NCBI GenBank assembly: GCA_007126995.1
Contig: SLAD01000166.1
Coordinates: forward strand, 1 to 14,163
DNA: 14,163 nucleotides
Direction of reading: 5' to 3'
Source of the DNA: Kiritimatiellia bacterium
GTDB taxonomy: Bacteria > Verrucomicrobiota > Kiritimatiellia > SLAD01
Shown here: positions 7,101-12,769 of the stretch, one piece after another
Layout: every line of letters begins with the position of its first letter
Numbering within the stretch: position 1 is the first letter of the stretch
Made by a program: the position numbers and the translations under genes
Notes under the pieces: model-generated
The model's database searches: none
The model's input: the letters and a program-made list of their open reading frames with translations, nothing else
What the model was told of the DNA's origin: nothing

Positions 7101-8761
7101 CTGATGGTGTGCTCGGCCAAACGCACACTGCCCTCGGTTGCCGCATGATCCGCCAACAGCTCGGCGGCGGCGATGCCATTCACCAAGCCCCAACCGTAAC
7201 GGTAGTCGGGACCGGGGTTCCCCATATCATCCGCCGTATGGATCAACAACCCGCGCATCGTGCTTGCCCGCAGCGCCTGCCCCGGGAACAGTTGTTTGAA
7301 TTGCTCCTTCACCAGCGCCGCCGTACCGGCGGCATTGGGCGACGACATACTCGTTCCGCTCGACGTGTAGTAGTGACTGTCCCCATTGTTGCCGGAGGAG
7401 TAGAGGAACGTGCCGTGTGCCACCAGATCCGGCTTAATCCGCCCATCATCCGTAGGTCCCCAGGCGCTGAAACTCGACATCGTTGAACTCGAAACACTGC
7501 GCTCGCCGCCACTGACCGCCGCGGTCACCGCGCCGATGGTAATGACATTCTTCCCCAGCGCGTGATCGCCGATCAGGTCGTAGCCACCCCGGTACACACC
7601 ATCACCCGGCGGGTGTTGAGCGGGGTCGTAGGGAACAGGCGCGTCACCCGGCGACAACGCCACGTTGCCGCCGGTTGAGGGGTTATCCGCGCGATCATTG
7701 CCGGCACTCCAAAAGATTGAGTAGTAGGGCCGTGAAGCGACCAGCGCGTCGATGTCCCGTGCGTACATGTTGTAGCGACCGAAATTGCCCTCAAAGGCGT
7801 TCGGGCCACTGCCACTGCCAAACCACTCAAAGTAGCTGCCATTCCAGTACCAGCCCCGGATAAATCCGTAACTGTGATTCGAGATATACAGCTTGCCTGC
7901 TTCGTTCGGCTCGCTGGCGCCCCGACCCAGCATTTCGATCAGGTCATCAAACCAATCGTAGGAATCAACTTGTGCCGCCGGGGCCATCCCTTTGGCGCTG
8001 GCATTCACGCCCGCAGCGATCATGGTTCCGGCTACGTGCGTGGCGTGATGAATGGATGCCACGTTATTCATATTCGACAGCCGCCCGCCCGCAAACTCAT
8101 CATGCGTCGTCCGTGCGGCCCCGCCATCCCACACGCCCAGGACGAGATTGCTCCCCGTCAACCCGAACGGCTGTGCTTGCAGCACATGGGCACCCGTTGA
8201 AATCCCCGCACTTACATTGCGCGTGGCATAATAGAGCGGTTGCCCATGCTCATCAATGCCCACCACTTCGCGCACATGCCCATTGGGCAATTCCTGCCGT
8301 AACGGCAACCCCAGTTCTTCAGCACGCACTCGTCCGGCAGCACGGCGCAGTGCATCCAATTGCCGCATGGCTTCGGATACATTTCTTGTCTTAAAGGGTT
8401 CGTCGACATCCTCCGCCGCCTCGAGCAAGTCGGCCAAGCCCACACTTGCAAGTGTTGCAGGATCATAGATCAGCATATCAGGCGAGAGGATCTGCTGAAG
8501 CAAGGGATGCAGATCCGCCACTTCATCATCCCACTCATCCACTACATCGACGTCGTCACTGACCGAGCCCTGATCCGAATCGACGTCTTCTTCATTTGCC
8601 ACTGCACTGCGCTCGTCGTTATCCACCTCCCCCAAAACCCCCGACGCGCTCCCACTGATGTCATTCTCCACTGATGACGTTAACGCCCGCGACATCCACA
8701 GACCGCCGACGGCGATTAACACGCCGATTACTAGTCCGACATATCGTTGTTTAGCTGTCAC
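1118..8761 (-). CDS. Giant exported protein with two subtilisin (S8) domains
   Basis: 2547 residues from the GTG at 8761, chosen because GAGGG lies 7 bases upstream; a GTG at 8824 would add 21 residues but has no such site. Order seen: membrane/signal segment 7-25; acidic linker about 46-84; pre-region; KP-43-like S8 domain about 184-535 with Asp212, His239 (HATHVAGT), Asn355 (SAGND) and Ser471 (GTSMSSP); KP-43-type jelly roll about 544-679; choice-of-anchor D/ASH 684-784; Ig-like 785-859; a beta-rich domain 869-1074; FN3 halves 1087-1129 and 1273-1324 around an insert; Ig/MBG-like modules 1329-1487; a BACON-like module about 1489-1595; MBG-like 1596-1669; first half of an ASH domain 1674-1724; propeptide about 1762-1830; second S8 domain about 1844-2149 with Asp1883, His1931, Asn2022 and Ser2090 (GTSMAAPHVAG); second ASH half 2150-2209; two Ig-like modules; C-terminal Asp-rich segment and small domain 2438-2547. 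Both triads look intact, so two active endopeptidases are expected outside the cytoplasm. Substrate is unknown. The S8 calls are firm; the smaller beta-module names are from recognition and less sure. thiM lies 47 bases downstream. Confidence 0.93.
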   Translation of the reverse strand: MTAKQRYVGLVIGVLIAVGGLWMSRALTSSVENDISGSASGVLGEVDNDERSAVANEEDVDSDQGSVSDDVDVVDEWDDEVADLHPLLQQILSPDMLIYDPATLASVGLADLLEAAEDVDEPFKTRNVSEAMRQLDALRRAAGRVRAEELGLPLRQELPNGHVREVVGIDEHGQPLYYATRNVSAGISTGAHVLQAQPFGLTGSNLVLGVWDGGAARTTHDEFAGGRLSNMNNVASIHHATHVAGTMIAAGVNASAKGMAPAAQVDSYDWFDDLIEMLGRGASEPNEAGKLYISNHSYGFIRGWYWNGSYFEWFGSGSGPNAFEGNFGRYNMYARDIDALVASRPYYSIFWSAGNDRADNPSTGGNVALSPGDAPVPYDPAQHPPGDGVYRGGYDLIGDHALGKNVITIGAVTAAVSGGERSVSSSTMSSFSAWGPTDDGRIKPDLVAHGTFLYSSGNNGDSHYYTSSGTSMSSPNAAGTAALVKEQFKQLFPGQALRASTMRGLLIHTADDMGNPGPDYRYGWGLVNGIAAAELLADHAATEGSVRLAEHTISAGSRPITIEGVWDGESPIRVTLAWTDPAGTATSTTDNRTSRLVNNLDVKVMGPDGAEYLPFVMPFVGTWTEASMSQPATTGTNNTDNVEQVRVNAPTEAGSYTIVIDYQGSLQNDQQQFSLLSSGLAPALTGQEIVLHGNLDFGEVELGTHKERVLTLDNQAPVDAIITDIDLPVGYNGTWSSVIPAGTSRDLLIQFAPDAEGLSSGTVNIHLAQMSNPLTRTITGVGVRHAFVTIEDPADDLDVLNTVTTYDVVGSAGSGVTGQLIWTNSSTGASGAFTASTPWMVGGLVLAEGANTFDIRGIYQSVAGPPAADHAALYGGNWSSGDNHGTGFLPWEIRTVGYNAGQFIAVPESVGNLDIDDTAWALWANSDSEVLAERPFTKPLAVGDQFTFQWENNWVGTGGTVGWSLLNGAGEALVEFYFVGGQSHYRINDNQSARATGLPYTDSGLTFTFERTGANTYSLTANGFEIGGQLAAWDRKDITRVRVWNKSAGPGIAHNLYANNWTIERSAGPEVEVSDSVTITRLGRAETPVLSITDLEDTEFRASWTASEGATAYAIDVHTDPTFTRQTGSTGFIETFESLGAPSSQYQTRVWTNNGLTWTAHNAKTDLSVHGSEPAIALQNASGSYIVVDGVPGGVDELTIDYRRPPGGPQGGAFSIFINGELRGGPYALRNSADTARLTGLNIDGPFSLMITNSGERVAIFDNLAWTNHSVVAGDFVPGYSNFVTSSTEVMVRDVDPASTYYVRVKALSPNGDSDYAVAHVTTLSEPRAEQAIDFDPIETQVATNLVLLSATATSGLEVSFAVEAGPAVITDGNVLSFTAAGSVSIRASQSGDATHYRAAPDVVQTFDVNKATPVLIEAPTASSIYSGRTLAVATLDGGSANIAGTFEWMDNTITPPDGISAQTVRFVPNDAHWFDELLFDIDVTVLLVALDLSPATDQAFSLEPGGQTNLLLTLNNYGEVDVSFDWSTTPVDGDASWLTLEPVSGHIPVEDTASSLLSIDASGLVAGSTHTADLLLSSEANISPSDHLRITLHVAKLSADVVLQDTEHLYDGSPKAVTVITDPPQLATTVTYDGSVTAPAAVGTYAVEVEINDPLYQGTVTGTLTIAPLTGAILVTDSIAPADDHQLPFGSLRVGDQRIEQVTIHNTNTVDALTILNIDLASALSSPATAQPVAKTLVPTERFPRAPRLAALHSDAPRDEGTLLVRFRPGAQAPADRAVAHTALGTHHRHSYRHIPVDVVELPPGADQIAMIEAYEARADVEYAEPNYQFTVSGQPDDMYFHMQWGLNNTGQLSGTVGADIGALQAWNFTTGSSNVIVAVIDTGVDYTHPELAANMWVNPNPTFGDIHGARWISGNGVPTNGDPMDDRGHGSHIAGVIGAKGNNEIGVAGLNWQVQIMALKFIPEVGGGWLADAIAAVEYAIDHGAHILNNSYAGGYSQTFQEVIEATAAANQLFVAAAGNLGRDNDLTPCYPASYDVPNILTVANSDQNDQRWHDSNWGQHTVHIAAPGRSIFSTWIDGLYAYRTGTSMAAPHVAGAAALLMAMHPTASYAQVKDWIMESATPLPQWESLVVSGGRLNAAAALEMSLNRFSLVDGVSGPFQIPPGESVTLDLRFAALEAAEYTDQLVIEHNDLSAGPVLIELSGEGRDMQAPAVEVLSAQQRTDGSGWVDVFMTVYAPDSQQVDLEAVFTDGVEEWAAWVVEASAASGEAIVGHDSSIRIQTASMQGEGTALTNEIHWVWSSTNAPGLMAHSSARLRVRGVDEAMAGEWAESAPFVIDNVPPNISQALIHVQTSQQGDYVLGHNVIAEWWGFTDEQSDVTGYYVSMNTGDYCQNRWFGTTNALVSGCILDASNTIYIRAVDAFGNVSEPVTQPILVLDPDGIQPGSRMTNAEKDIAGLDASNPGAEFSAEVDQDVLSTTGQPVLRWLYADGREYTIHRSEDPLSAEMVWTSQVVTDYVVEDGWAVWADPEPVNDRRYYRVEVRLN

Positions 8762-8768
8762 GGTCTCA

Positions 8769-8774
8769 CCCTCT
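8769..8774 (-). promoter_or_regulatory. Ribosome binding site deciding the protease start
   Basis: AGAGGG on the minus strand, 7 bases before the GTG at 8761. The upstream GTG at 8824 has no purine-rich site at a similar distance. Starting at 8761 also puts the hydrophobic segment at residues 7-25, a normal place for a signal or anchor. Confidence 0.65.
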
Positions 8775-8843
8775 TCGACACGCCATTCACACCCGGGGAA
8801 CTCACCATTCGCCCCACTTTCCACGTATCGCTACAACAACAAT

Positions 8844-8879
8844 ATGCCGGATTTATATAGAAGTTAAATTTGTCGGCAT
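8844..8879 (-). promoter_or_regulatory. Possible promoter/operator region of the protease gene
   Basis: ATGCCG (8844-8849) and CGGCAT (8874-8879) form a 6-bp inverted repeat flanking an AT-rich core. On the minus strand that core reads TATATAAAT, a plausible -10 element. I could not find a convincing -35 hexamer at 16-18 bases. The position, about 90 bases before the chosen start, suits a promoter with an overlapping operator, but this is weak. Confidence 0.3.
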
Positions 8880-9164
8880 TAGATCTATAACACTTTTCTA
8901 ACGGAGTCTTTTTCTTTGTACAACATGTATTGCGGCGTCATTCTGTAATCGGGTTTTACCCTATATTAATTGTCCCATAGCGACTTGTTCGCAAGCCCGC
9001 ACGGCTCGATTTATACGCCCGTTTACCGGCCAAACCCCAACACAACTAATACAGCGTTTCTACTCTTAATTATGCTATAAATGGGTTTCGCCAAGCACTT
9101 TTTCCTCACTTTGCGCGAAATGTAATGAGCAATATGTCACGTCAGGACTGTTTGTTTAGACGAG

Positions 9165-9205
9165 CGGGCAAGGCGCGGATAACTTGGTGAAGAACCGCTT
9201 GCCCG
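9165..9205. repeat. Inverted repeat CGGGCAAG / CTTGCCCG
   Basis: An 8-bp perfect inverted repeat (9165-9172 and 9198-9205) with a 25-base loop. CGG and CCG inside the loop could extend the stem after a three-base bulge. No T-run follows on either strand, so it is not a standard terminator. Confidence 0.6.
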
Positions 9206-9221
9206 TGCGAGATGTGACATT

Positions 9222-9244
9222 GGTATAGAATGTATCGCTATACC
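9222..9244. repeat. Inverted repeat GGTATAG / CTATACC
   Basis: A 7-bp perfect inverted repeat (9222-9228 and 9238-9244) with a 9-base loop. The size and AT-containing arms would suit either an RNA hairpin or a dimeric repressor site. Confidence 0.6.
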
Positions 9245-9253
9245 GTACCGCAC

Positions 9254-9268
9254 ACCGCAGGATGCGGT
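9254..9268. repeat. Tight hairpin ACCGCA-GGA-TGCGGT
   Basis: A 6-bp perfect stem with a three-base loop, ten bases beyond the preceding inverted repeat. It lacks a flanking T-run. Confidence 0.6.
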
Positions 9269-9398
9269 CATATGCGCCCCAGGAGCCGACTAAACAGCCT
9301 TCGACAAAATGTCACGTTGGGAAAAGTTGTGAAATCGTATCGAGCGCGGGAGAAAATGGCGGGGGCATGGCGCTATCAAGCGGGTTGCCGTGTAACGC

Positions 9399-9704
9399 TC
9401 AATCGTCACGCGGCGGGAAGTCGAATTCCGTCTCGAACAGTTCGACCATCCGTGCAACAGAGGCGGAAGCGGTGGGCCCGCTGCTGCGGATTTCGACGGT
9501 CGCCCCTTCTTCCAGTCCCATGGAGAGCAGCTCAATGGCCGATTTCGCGTCGCCGGACTGATCGCCGGCGTGGACCATGATCTCGTCATCGAAGTTGCGC
9601 GCCTCCTTGACGATCACCGCAGTGGGCCGACAATGAATGCCGGCCCGGTTCTTGATAACCGCCTGCTGGACAGCGCTCGATTCTTCCTGTTGTTGCTCGG
9701 TCAT
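9399..9704 (-). CDS. HPr-family phosphocarrier protein
   Basis: 101 residues from the ATG at 9704. Upstream in-frame sequence (to 9959) overlaps bioB antiparallel in codon content and shows no HPr features, so it is excluded. The HPr fold signature is present: GIHCRPTA with His24, equivalent to the phosphorylated His15, and GDAKSAIELLSMGL with Ser55, equivalent to the regulatory Ser46 of Gram-positive HPr. A nine-residue N-terminal lead and an acidic C-terminal tail are slightly longer than classic 85-90 residue HPr. It lies 26 bases after the bioB stop on the same strand, so the two are probably cotranscribed. No enzyme I, EII or HPr kinase gene is in the window, so it may act in PTS sugar uptake or as a regulator. 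The ribosome binding site (AAAGG, very close to the ATG) is poor. Confidence 0.9.
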   Translation of the reverse strand: MTEQQQEESSAVQQAVIKNRAGIHCRPTAVIVKEARNFDDEIMVHAGDQSGDAKSAIELLSMGLEEGATVEIRSSGPTASASVARMVELFETEFDFPPRDD

Positions 9705-9730
9705 AGCCTTTCGATCACGATGACGAAAGC

Positions 9731-10714
9731 TTACAACGCGGGTTCTAGTTGAGCAACCGCGAATCCGGCATCCCGAATCATCGCCATGTCTTCTTCGTAC
9801 TTCGCGCCGGGCGTCGTGAGATACCCTTCGGTGAACATCGAATTCGCCGGATACAAGGCCAGCGGCTGCATGTGGCGGAGATTGACCTCGCGACCACCGG
9901 CAACGCGCAATTCGCTGCGGGGATTCACCAGCCGAAACATAGCCAGCGCCTTCAGGCACTCGGTGGGCGTCAGTCGCGGCAGATGCCCCAGCGGCGTGCC
10001 GGGACGCGGATCAAGGAAGTTAACGGGTATGGCCTCAACGCCAAGGTCATGCAGTTCGAAGGCCAGATCGACGCGATCCTGCAATTCTTCCCCCATGCCC
10101 ATAATACCGCCACAACAGGCCTCCATGCCGGCCTTGCGCGCCGCTCGTACCGTGGCAACCCGGTCGTCATAGGTATGCGTCTGGCAGACCGTGGGAAAAT
10201 AGCGGCGCGACGTCTCCAGATTATGGTTGAAGCGATGAACCCCGGCTGCAGCCAGTTGTTCGGCCTGATCGTCATTCAGCAAGCCCAGCGACGTACACAG
10301 TTCAATGGGAATTTCGCTCTTGATTTGGCGTACGGCCTCGCACACGGTGTCCAACTCGCTGTCGGAGGGGCCGCGCGTGGCGGTTACCATGCAGTATTTC
10401 ACCGCTTGGCGCTGATGGGCTTCCCGTGCACCGGCCACCAACTCCTCCACCGTCTGCATGCGATAGCGGTCCACGCCGCTGTAGGAACCGATCGCCTGGC
10501 TGCAGAACGCACAATTCTCGCGGCACATCCCGCTTTTGGCGTTTTGCAGGATATGAATACGCACTTCGCGGCCATGATAATGCAGTCGCACACGGAACGC
10601 GGCATCAAGGATCGCCAGGAGCTCGTCTTCAGGGGCTTGCAGCACAGCCATGGCCTCATCACGCGATATGGCCTCTCCCCCTAAGACGGTTTCTGCCAAA
10701 TTACTCCACTTCAT
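9731..10714 (-). CDS. bioB: Biotin synthase BioB
   Basis: Radical-SAM enzyme that inserts sulfur into dethiobiotin, the last step of biotin synthesis. The protein is 327 residues, in the normal range. The CxxxCxxC motif of the 4Fe-4S/SAM cluster is Cys64, Cys68 and Cys71 (GMCRENCAFCSQA). Candidates for the 2Fe-2S ligands are Cys108 (KYCMVTATRG), Cys140 (ELCTSLG), Cys200 and an Arg in AGGREVNLR (273-280). Also present are NHNLETS (164-170), PVNFLDPRPGTPL (230-242) and a FTEGYLTTPG segment (294-303). The start at 10714 is set by AGGAGG 6 bases upstream; an in-frame extension to 10807 runs through the leader and has no family similarity. It is divergent from bioF and followed by the HPr-like gene. 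Confidence 0.97.
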   Translation of the reverse strand: MKWSNLAETVLGGEAISRDEAMAVLQAPEDELLAILDAAFRVRLHYHGREVRIHILQNAKSGMCRENCAFCSQAIGSYSGVDRYRMQTVEELVAGAREAHQRQAVKYCMVTATRGPSDSELDTVCEAVRQIKSEIPIELCTSLGLLNDDQAEQLAAAGVHRFNHNLETSRRYFPTVCQTHTYDDRVATVRAARKAGMEACCGGIMGMGEELQDRVDLAFELHDLGVEAIPVNFLDPRPGTPLGHLPRLTPTECLKALAMFRLVNPRSELRVAGGREVNLRHMQPLALYPANSMFTEGYLTTPGAKYEEDMAMIRDAGFAVAQLEPAL

Positions 10715-10720
10715 CCTATT

Positions 10721-10726
10721 CCTCCT
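10721..10726 (-). promoter_or_regulatory. Strong ribosome binding site of bioB
   Basis: Perfect AGGAGG on the minus strand, 6 bases before the ATG at 10714. It fixes the start and suggests efficient translation. Confidence 0.85.
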
Positions 10727-10749
10727 CTTAACGTCACGGCATCCCCTAT

Positions 10750-10767
10750 CCCCTGCACGAGCGGGGG
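10750..10767 (-). promoter_or_regulatory. C/G-rich hairpin in the bioB leader
   Basis: Plus-strand CCCC-T-GC, loop ACGA, GC-G-GGGG: a 7-position stem with one mismatch or wobble (T/G in the DNA-sense reading). It lies 24 bases upstream of the bioB AGGAGG, so in the bioB mRNA it would be a leader stem-loop. No T-run follows, so it is not a simple attenuator. Confidence 0.4.
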
Positions 10768-10862
10768 GATTAACTAAGTGCTTTATGCCAGAAAGGAAAT
10801 TCGCCATTCTTGCACGCCACGAGTAATGATGATGAACAGCCCAAAGTCAATCCGAAATCCCC

Positions 10863-12038
10863 ATGCATGACAGACCCGACATGTGGTTACAAGAGGCTTT
10901 ACAGGCGCTCGATGAGCGCGCGCTGCGACGTCAACTCGTCACCTATGCGCAAGCGGGTGGAGTGATCGAGGATAGCGGACAACGCTGGCTCAATCTCGGC
11001 TCCAACGACTACTTGAATCTCGCACGCGATGAACGATTACGGGCCGCCGCCACCGAAGCCATCCAAGCATTCGGGACCGGTGCTGGCGCGTCCCGCTTGG
11101 TGACCGGCACGCTCCCCCTGCACGAAACGCTGGAAACCCGTCTCGCCGAGCATAAGGGGTATCCGGCCGCGCTCAGTTTTGGCAGCGGCTATATGACGAA
11201 CGCGGGCGCCATCCAAGCGCTGGTGGGCCGTGGCGACCAGGTCTTTGCGGATCGCCTGATCCATGCCAGCATGATCGACGCCGTTCAGTTGAGTGGTGCC
11301 CGGTTGCATCGCTTTGCACACAACGAGGTCCAATCCCTGGCCGAACAGCTTGACCGACCGGCTTCCGGACGTCGCTTGATTCTGACCGAGTCCGTCTTCT
11401 CAATGGACGGTGATCTCGCGCCACTCGATGAGATCGTGGCGGTCGCGAAACAATACAAAGCCATGCTGATGGTGGACGAAGCGCATGCCAGCGGCATCTA
11501 TGGTCCGCACGGTGCGGGTCGCATCGCCGCAGCCAAACTTCAGGGCGATGTCACCTGCGGCATGGGCACACTGAGCAAAGCGCTGGGCGGCTATGGTGGA
11601 TTCGTGACCTGCTCATCCCGGATGCGTGACTGGCTGATCAACAAGGCGCGTGCCTTCATCTATACCACCGCGCCGCCACCGGCCAGCGTAGCTGCTGCCA
11701 TCGCGGCGCTGGACATTCTGGCGGCAGAACCCGATCTGGGCACGAAGCTGCTTGCCCGCGCGCGCACGTTTCGTGATCAGTTGCAAGTGGCGGGGCTGAA
11801 CACGTTGCAATCCGACAGCGCCATTGTCCCGATCGTTATCGGTGACAACGATGCCGTGCTGCGGGTCGCCCGGCGTCTACATGATCAGCATATGCTGGTG
11901 GGCGCCATTCGACCACCGACGGTGCCGACGGGAACCGCGCGCTTGCGCTGTTCCATTACGTTGGCTCATACGGACGCTGATCTGACATTTGCGGCGGAGT
12001 GCATTCAGGAGGCCTGTCGGCAAGAGGGCGTTTTATGA
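10863..12038 (+). CDS. bioF: 8-amino-7-oxononanoate synthase BioF
   Basis: PLP enzyme that condenses pimeloyl-ACP (or pimeloyl-CoA) with L-alanine to give KAPA, the first step of the ring-forming pathway. The protein is 391 residues, normal for the family. Motifs in order: NLGSNDYLNLA (44-54), GAGASRLVTG (73-82), FGSGYMTNAG (106-115), His134 in LIHASMIDA, ESVFSMDGD (176-184), DEAHASGIYGPHG (205-217), the PLP lysine Lys239 in GTLSKALGGYGG, and FIYTTAPPP (265-273). A Met at residue 7 is a possible alternative start, since neither ATG has a good ribosome binding site. It overlaps bioH by ATGA, so the two are translationally coupled. Confidence 0.96.
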   Translation: MHDRPDMWLQEALQALDERALRRQLVTYAQAGGVIEDSGQRWLNLGSNDYLNLARDERLRAAATEAIQAFGTGAGASRLVTGTLPLHETLETRLAEHKGYPAALSFGSGYMTNAGAIQALVGRGDQVFADRLIHASMIDAVQLSGARLHRFAHNEVQSLAEQLDRPASGRRLILTESVFSMDGDLAPLDEIVAVAKQYKAMLMVDEAHASGIYGPHGAGRIAAAKLQGDVTCGMGTLSKALGGYGGFVTCSSRMRDWLINKARAFIYTTAPPPASVAAAIAALDILAAEPDLGTKLLARARTFRDQLQVAGLNTLQSDSAIVPIVIGDNDAVLRVARRLHDQHMLVGAIRPPTVPTGTARLRCSITLAHTDADLTFAAECIQEACRQEGVL

Positions 12039-12769
12039 ACGCCACACCCGCCATCCTGATTACAGGCTGGGCGGTCCCCGCCGACATTCTTGGCGCGTTT
12101 GGCGCGGCCCTTGATCGCCCGCTGACCGTATTCGATATCTGTGATAAGCAATCGGCTCTTGCGCAGGAACCGTTTGCCTCGCAAGTGCAGCAGATCATTA
12201 ACACGCAGTCCGCCCCTCCGCTGCTGATCGGCTGGTCCACTGGCGCACTGTTGGCGCTTGATGTCGCCACACAATGTGACATTCCGCTGGCCGGCATCAT
12301 TGCCCTATCCGGCACGGCCTGCTTTTGCAAGCGAGCAGACAATGCGTTCGGGCAAGCACCCGAAGCTGTTGAGTCGCTGCGCAAGGGTGTTCTCGCGGAC
12401 GCTCGTCGCCTGCGCACGCTGACGCGTTTTTATCGCGAGAGCGCCTACCCCGATCGACTGCGCGCGCCGTGGCGCGATCAACTGGAACAAGCGGCTGCAG
12501 TACTGGACGGAGCGGCGCTGGCATCCGGACTCGATTACCTGCGCAAGACAGACCTGCGGGATCAACTGCAACGCGTGACCGCTCCGACCCTGTTTATTCA
12601 TGGCGCCAATGACACCATCATCCCCATCACGGCAGCGCAGTGGGCGACCGAGCAAATCGCATCCGCCGAGCTTCATACGCTGCCCCGCGCGGGACACCTG
12701 CTGCCGCTCCTGCATCATGCGGAAGTGGTCGAACGCGTGCAGCAGTTCGTGCAGGAGTCGTTACAATGA
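12035..12769 (+). CDS. bioH: Pimeloyl-ACP methyl ester carboxylesterase, BioH-like
   Basis: An alpha/beta hydrolase expected to cleave the methyl ester of pimeloyl-ACP and so end BioC-primed fatty acid-type elongation, giving BioF its substrate. The protein is 244 residues. The triad is visible: Ser68 in the nucleophile elbow GWSTG, Asp193 in HGANDTIIP and His221 in RAGHLLPL. The lid region (about 95-165) and the GLDYLRKTDLRDQL segment (165-178) resemble E. coli BioH in layout rather than the shorter BioG. The ATG at 12035 overlaps the bioF stop (ATGA) and has GAGGG (12024-12028) 6 bases upstream. The start at 11999 lies inside bioF and is rejected. Confidence is high for the hydrolase and fair for BioH, resting mostly on position between bioF and bioD. 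Confidence 0.8.
   Translation: MNATPAILITGWAVPADILGAFGAALDRPLTVFDICDKQSALAQEPFASQVQQIINTQSAPPLLIGWSTGALLALDVATQCDIPLAGIIALSGTACFCKRADNAFGQAPEAVESLRKGVLADARRLRTLTRFYRESAYPDRLRAPWRDQLEQAAAVLDGAALASGLDYLRKTDLRDQLQRVTAPTLFIHGANDTIIPITAAQWATEQIASAELHTLPRAGHLLPLLHHAEVVERVQQFVQESLQ

Larger units (their letters stand above)
8825..9398. other. 574-base intergenic region, AT-rich then structured
   Basis: The part nearest the protease gene (8825 to about 9125) is visibly AT-rich and holds no credible ORF. It has several TATA-like strings (8852-8859, 8962-8967, 9011-9016, 9073-9079 on the plus strand) and a GGGT-TTT-ACCC hairpin near 8951-8961. The part nearest the HPr-like gene contains three perfect inverted repeats, listed separately. 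It must hold the protease promoter and the end of the bioB-HPr transcript. No T-run terminator was found after the HPr-like gene. Confidence 0.5.
10715..10862. promoter_or_regulatory. Divergent control region between bioB and bioF
   Basis: 148 bases hold both promoters. On the minus strand a TTGACT (10844-10849) could be a -35 for bioB, but the hexamer 17 bases on (ATTACT) is a poor -10. GCATAAAG near 10783-10790 is another -10-like string. I see no match to a BirA-type half-site pair (GTTAAC/GGTTTAC-like) or to the BioR TTATMKATAA box. bioF itself has no good ribosome binding site before 10863. Confidence 0.45.

Noticed and set aside
8762..8824. Upstream GTG start of the protease gene
   Set aside because: It adds 21 residues before the hydrophobic segment and has no ribosome binding site, while the GTG at 8761 does.
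9230..9580. A plus-strand ORF starting in the intergenic hairpin region and running into the HPr-like gene
   Set aside because: Its second half is antisense to the HPr-like gene and the translation is Arg-rich without a pattern. The region is better read as noncoding.
9705..9959. N-terminal extension of the HPr-like gene
   Set aside because: It lies inside bioB in another frame and shows no HPr similarity; the ATG at 9704 begins just before the HPr domain.
9749..10684. A 311-codon plus-strand ORF opposite bioB
   Set aside because: It lies wholly antisense to a clear BioB, has no recognisable motif, and long antisense ORFs are expected with this base composition.
10715..10862. BirA or BioR operator controlling the biotin genes
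   Set aside because: No paired GTTAAC/GGTTTAC-like half sites and no TTATMKATAA box were found by eye on either strand.
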